Source of the DNA: Amycolatopsis sp. FDAARGOS 1241
Lineage (GTDB): Bacteria > Actinomycetota > Actinomycetes > Mycobacteriales > Pseudonocardiaceae
DNA: 64,000 bases
NCBI RefSeq assembly: GCF_016889705.1
Contig: NZ_CP069526.1
Span: forward strand, 2,542,001-2,606,000
Direction of reading: 5' to 3'
Numbering within the stretch: the first letter of the stretch is position 1; each line of letters begins with the position of its first letter. This document shows, one piece after another, positions 61,863-64,000 of this stretch. The position numbers and the translations under genes were made by a program. The notes under the pieces were generated by a model. The model searched no databases. It was given only the letters and a program-made list of their open reading frames with translations, and had not been told where the DNA came from.

Positions 61863-62748
61863 ATTGATCGGAACGACCTGCAACAGATGCGCTACGTCGT
61901 GGCGGTGGCCGAGGAGCGCAGCTTCACCCGCGCCGCCGACCGCTGCTTCGTCGTCCAATCCGCCCTCAGCCATCAGATCAAGGCACTCGAGACCGAACTG
62001 GGTGTCACCCTGTTCGCCCGCACCAGCCGTCGCGTCGAGCTGACCACCGCAGGCGGGGCGTTCCTCTCGGCCGCACGGACGAGCCTGGAAGCGGCGGAAC
62101 GCCCAGTCGCGGACGCGGCCGCGGCGACGGGGGAGGTCCGCGGCACCCTGACCATCGGCATGATCCCCACCGTCACGGCCATCGACATCCCCGCCGCGCT
62201 GGGCGAATTCCACCGGACTCACCCCGCCGTGCAGATCGGGCTCCGCGGCGGGGGCAGCGACGAGTTCATCGCCGCCATTACCGACGGCAGCATCGACGTC
62301 GCCGTGCTCGGACTCCCCGAAGCCACGTCGCTCAAGGGAGTCACCACCCGCGAGCTGGCACGCGAACGGCTCGTCGCCGTCGTCTCCGCCGACCACCCCC
62401 TCGCCGCGCGCTCCAGCTGCGGCTCGTGAACCTGGCCGACGAGACCTTCGTCGACTTCCCGGCCGGAACGCCCGGACGCGCACCCTCCGACCGCGCATTC
62501 GAGGCCGCGGGCGGTCACCGCAAGGTCGTGTTCGAGGCAATGAGCATCGAACTCATGCTCGGCCTCGTCAGGCACAACTTGGTGATCACCCTGCTTTCGC
62601 CGGCCGCCGTCCCGGCGACGCACGCCGCGCCATTCCCGTGACCGACGGTCCCACCCGGATCGAGTACTTGGCCTGGAGCGACTTCAACCCCGTACCGGCC
62701 GCACGGGCGTTCGTCGGACTGGTGACGCCGCCGGGACCCCGGTCCTGA
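61863..62748 (+). pseudogene. LysR-family regulator, frameshifted
   Basis: The first 180 codons read as a LysR: RSFTRAADRCFVVQSALSHQ and VTLFARTSRRVELTTAGGAF, then TIGMIPTVTAIDIPAALGEF. Near 62410 the frame is lost; the effector domain resumes in another frame (VNLADETFVDFPAGTPGRAP to RHNLVITLLSPAAVPATHA), then shifts again near 62630 to VTDGPTRIEYLAWSDFNPVP and a stop at 62748. The expected start codon region reads ATT GAT CGG (for MDRNDLQQ), so even the start is altered; ATG 61887 is the first normal one. The product cannot work as a full regulator. Confidence 0.8.
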
Positions 62749-62844
62749 CCGCAGGGGGCGTTCCGCCGAATGGATCGCCCCGCGTTGACGTGCCGGCCGG
62801 TCCTCCCTAGGTTCGACGCACTCGCCCACCCGAAGGGAGCGATC

Positions 62845-64000
62845 ATGGCTATTCCCGTGCCCGACGCGGCCAGGCTCGCCGCTCTGTCCCAGCACTACGG
62901 ATTCGGCTTGACCGAGGCCGAGATCGACGAATTCATCCCGGCAGTCCAGGCGACACTGGTGGCATCGGAGGAAGTCGAGCGGCTGCACGCCAGGACGGCG
63001 CCCGCGATGCCGGAACGCGAGTCGTCGGTGCCGGCGGACAATCCGCTCAACGCCTGGTCGGTGCGGACCAAGATCAGTGAGACCACCGAGGGCCCGCTGG
63101 CAGGCCGGACGGTCGCGGTGAAGGACAACATCGCCGTGGCCGGAGTGCCCATGATCAACGGATCGGCGTCGATGGACGGTTTCGTGCCGAGGCGCGATGC
63201 CACGGTCGTCCGCCGGTTGCTCGCGGCGGGTGCCACGATCACCGGCAAGTCGACGTGCGAAGACCTGTGCTTCTCCGGGGCCAGTTTCACGTCGTGGCCC
63301 TCGCCGGTGCGCAACCCGTGGGATCGTTCGCGCAACGCGGGCGGCTCTTCGAGCGGTAGCGCCGCGTTGGTGGCGAACGGTGACGTCGACCTGGCGGTGG
63401 GCGGCGACCAGGGCGGCTCGGTGCGGATCCCGGCGTCGTTCACCGGGATCGTGGGGCACAAGCCGACCTACGGCCTGGTGCCCTACACGGGCGCCTTCCC
63501 GATCGAGCAGACCATCGACCACCTCGGCCCGATGACGCGCACGGTGGGCGACGCGGCGCTGATGCTGGGCGTGCTGGCCGGCGTCGACGGGTACGACTCC
63601 CGTCAGCCGACCGGCCTCGATCCGGTCGACTACCTCGCCGCCCTGCGCGAGAGCCCGGCCGGCCTGCGCGTCGGCGTGGTGCGTGAAGGGTTCGGCACGC
63701 CGGTGTCGCTGGCCGGCGTCGACGACTCGGTCCGGGCCGCGGTGGAGGTGCTGCGGTCGGCCGGGGTGACCGCGGAGGAGGTCTCGGTGCCGTGGCACAC
63801 CGACGCCATGGCGGTGTGGAACGTGATCGCGACCGAGGGCGCCGCCTACCAGATGGTCGACGGCAACGCCTACGGAATGGGCACCTGGGGCCAGTACGAT
63901 CCCGAGCTCATCGCGCACTACGCCCAGGGCCGGATCGCACGCGGCGGGGAACTGTCCAAGACGGTGCAACTCGTCGGCCTTTCGGGGCGCTACACCTTCG
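62845..64000 (+). CDS. amidase signature family protein, 3' end outside window
   Basis: The first 385 codons of an amidase: ISETTEGPLAGRTVAVKDNI carries the catalytic Lys, RNAGGSSSGSAALVANGDVD carries the cis-Ser, and AVGGDQGGSVRIPASFTGIV carries the nucleophile Ser, followed by GHKPTYGLVPYTGAFP. The N-terminal helical extension (LAALSQHYGFGLTEAEIDEF) is typical of the enantioselective amidases found with nitrile hydratases. It would hydrolyse aliphatic or aromatic amides. GAAGGGAGC precedes the ATG. The frame is open to the window end. Confidence 0.92.
   Translation, partial: MAIPVPDAARLAALSQHYGFGLTEAEIDEFIPAVQATLVASEEVERLHARTAPAMPERESSVPADNPLNAWSVRTKISETTEGPLAGRTVAVKDNIAVAGVPMINGSASMDGFVPRRDATVVRRLLAAGATITGKSTCEDLCFSGASFTSWPSPVRNPWDRSRNAGGSSSGSAALVANGDVDLAVGGDQGGSVRIPASFTGIVGHKPTYGLVPYTGAFPIEQTIDHLGPMTRTVGDAALMLGVLAGVDGYDSRQPTGLDPVDYLAALRESPAGLRVGVVREGFGTPVSLAGVDDSVRAAVEVLRSAGVTAEEVSVPWHTDAMAVWNVIATEGAAYQMVDGNAYGMGTWGQYDPELIAHYAQGRIARGGELSKTVQLVGLSGRYTF

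Noticed and set aside
1..64000. CRISPR arrays, tRNA or rRNA genes, and biosynthetic cluster core genes
   Set aside because: No repeated spacers, no recognisable tRNA or rRNA sequence and no PKS, NRPS or terpene synthase domains were seen by eye; a dedicated search could still find a tRNA.

Overview
The window is high-GC DNA from an actinomycete, most likely of the Pseudonocardiaceae (Amycolatopsis-like). The evidence is strong G/C bias at third codon positions, frequent GTG/TTG starts, leaderless TAnnnT promoters, a cytochrome b with a PDWY motif, DUF5709 and DUF2630 proteins and a fused pcaL. Genus is a guess. No rRNA, tRNA, CRISPR array or biosynthetic core enzyme was seen. The window looks like an accessory region: short operons of redox and stress enzymes, many TetR regulators, many broken genes and three insertion sequences.

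Layout. 1-4.8 kb: acetyltransferase, aldo/keto reductase, MFS pump, membrane protein and a SnoaL/SDR mosaic relic. 4.8-7.5 kb: cytochrome b overlapping transaldolase. 8-12 kb: SDR pseudogene, STAS-like protein, sigma factor, sulfite-oxidase-like enzyme with its flavin reductase. 12-14.8 kb: a LuxR-type ATPase regulator ruined by frameshifts. 15-20.5 kb: two quinone-reductase-like MDR enzymes, a TetR, a second sigma factor and a carbamoyltransferase paralogue. 21-25.4 kb: degenerate DNA glycosylase, NDH-2-like enzyme, disulfide-oxidoreductase-like flavoprotein. 25.6-28.2 kb: SDR relic split by an IS5-type element, then an intact IS3-type element. 28.4-36 kb: DNA glycosylases, transketolase, NTF2-like protein, TetR. 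36.6-41.7 kb: AhpD-like, PEP-mutase-like and nitroreductase operon, pcaL, DUF427, SDR. 41.9-46.4 kb: ferritin-like protein, IS5 remnant, third MDR, copper-binding protein, acetyltransferase. 47.4-52.7 kb: four TetR genes, DUF488 and MsrA. 52.9-56.3 kb: MocR-type regulator divergent from a three-gene operon. 56.6-64 kb: methyltransferase, broken genes, secreted hydrolase, EamA transporter with divergent broken LysR, and an amidase cut by the window edge.

The most interesting signal is a dispersed palindrome, TGGAC-N6-GTCCA. I find 18 sites (9 perfect, 8 with one mismatch, 1 with two), almost all between genes and often 30-80 bp upstream of a start codon. In several the inner half reads TATAGT, a good actinobacterial -10 box, so the operator would overlap the promoter. 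Downstream genes include MDR enzymes, the sulfite-oxidase-like pair, a sigma factor, the carbamoyltransferase, the AhpD/PEP-mutase/nitroreductase operon, msrA and several of six TetR genes. Together with the redox enzymes this suggests a local regulon for electrophile, quinone or oxidative stress run by paralogous TetR repressors. That function is inference.
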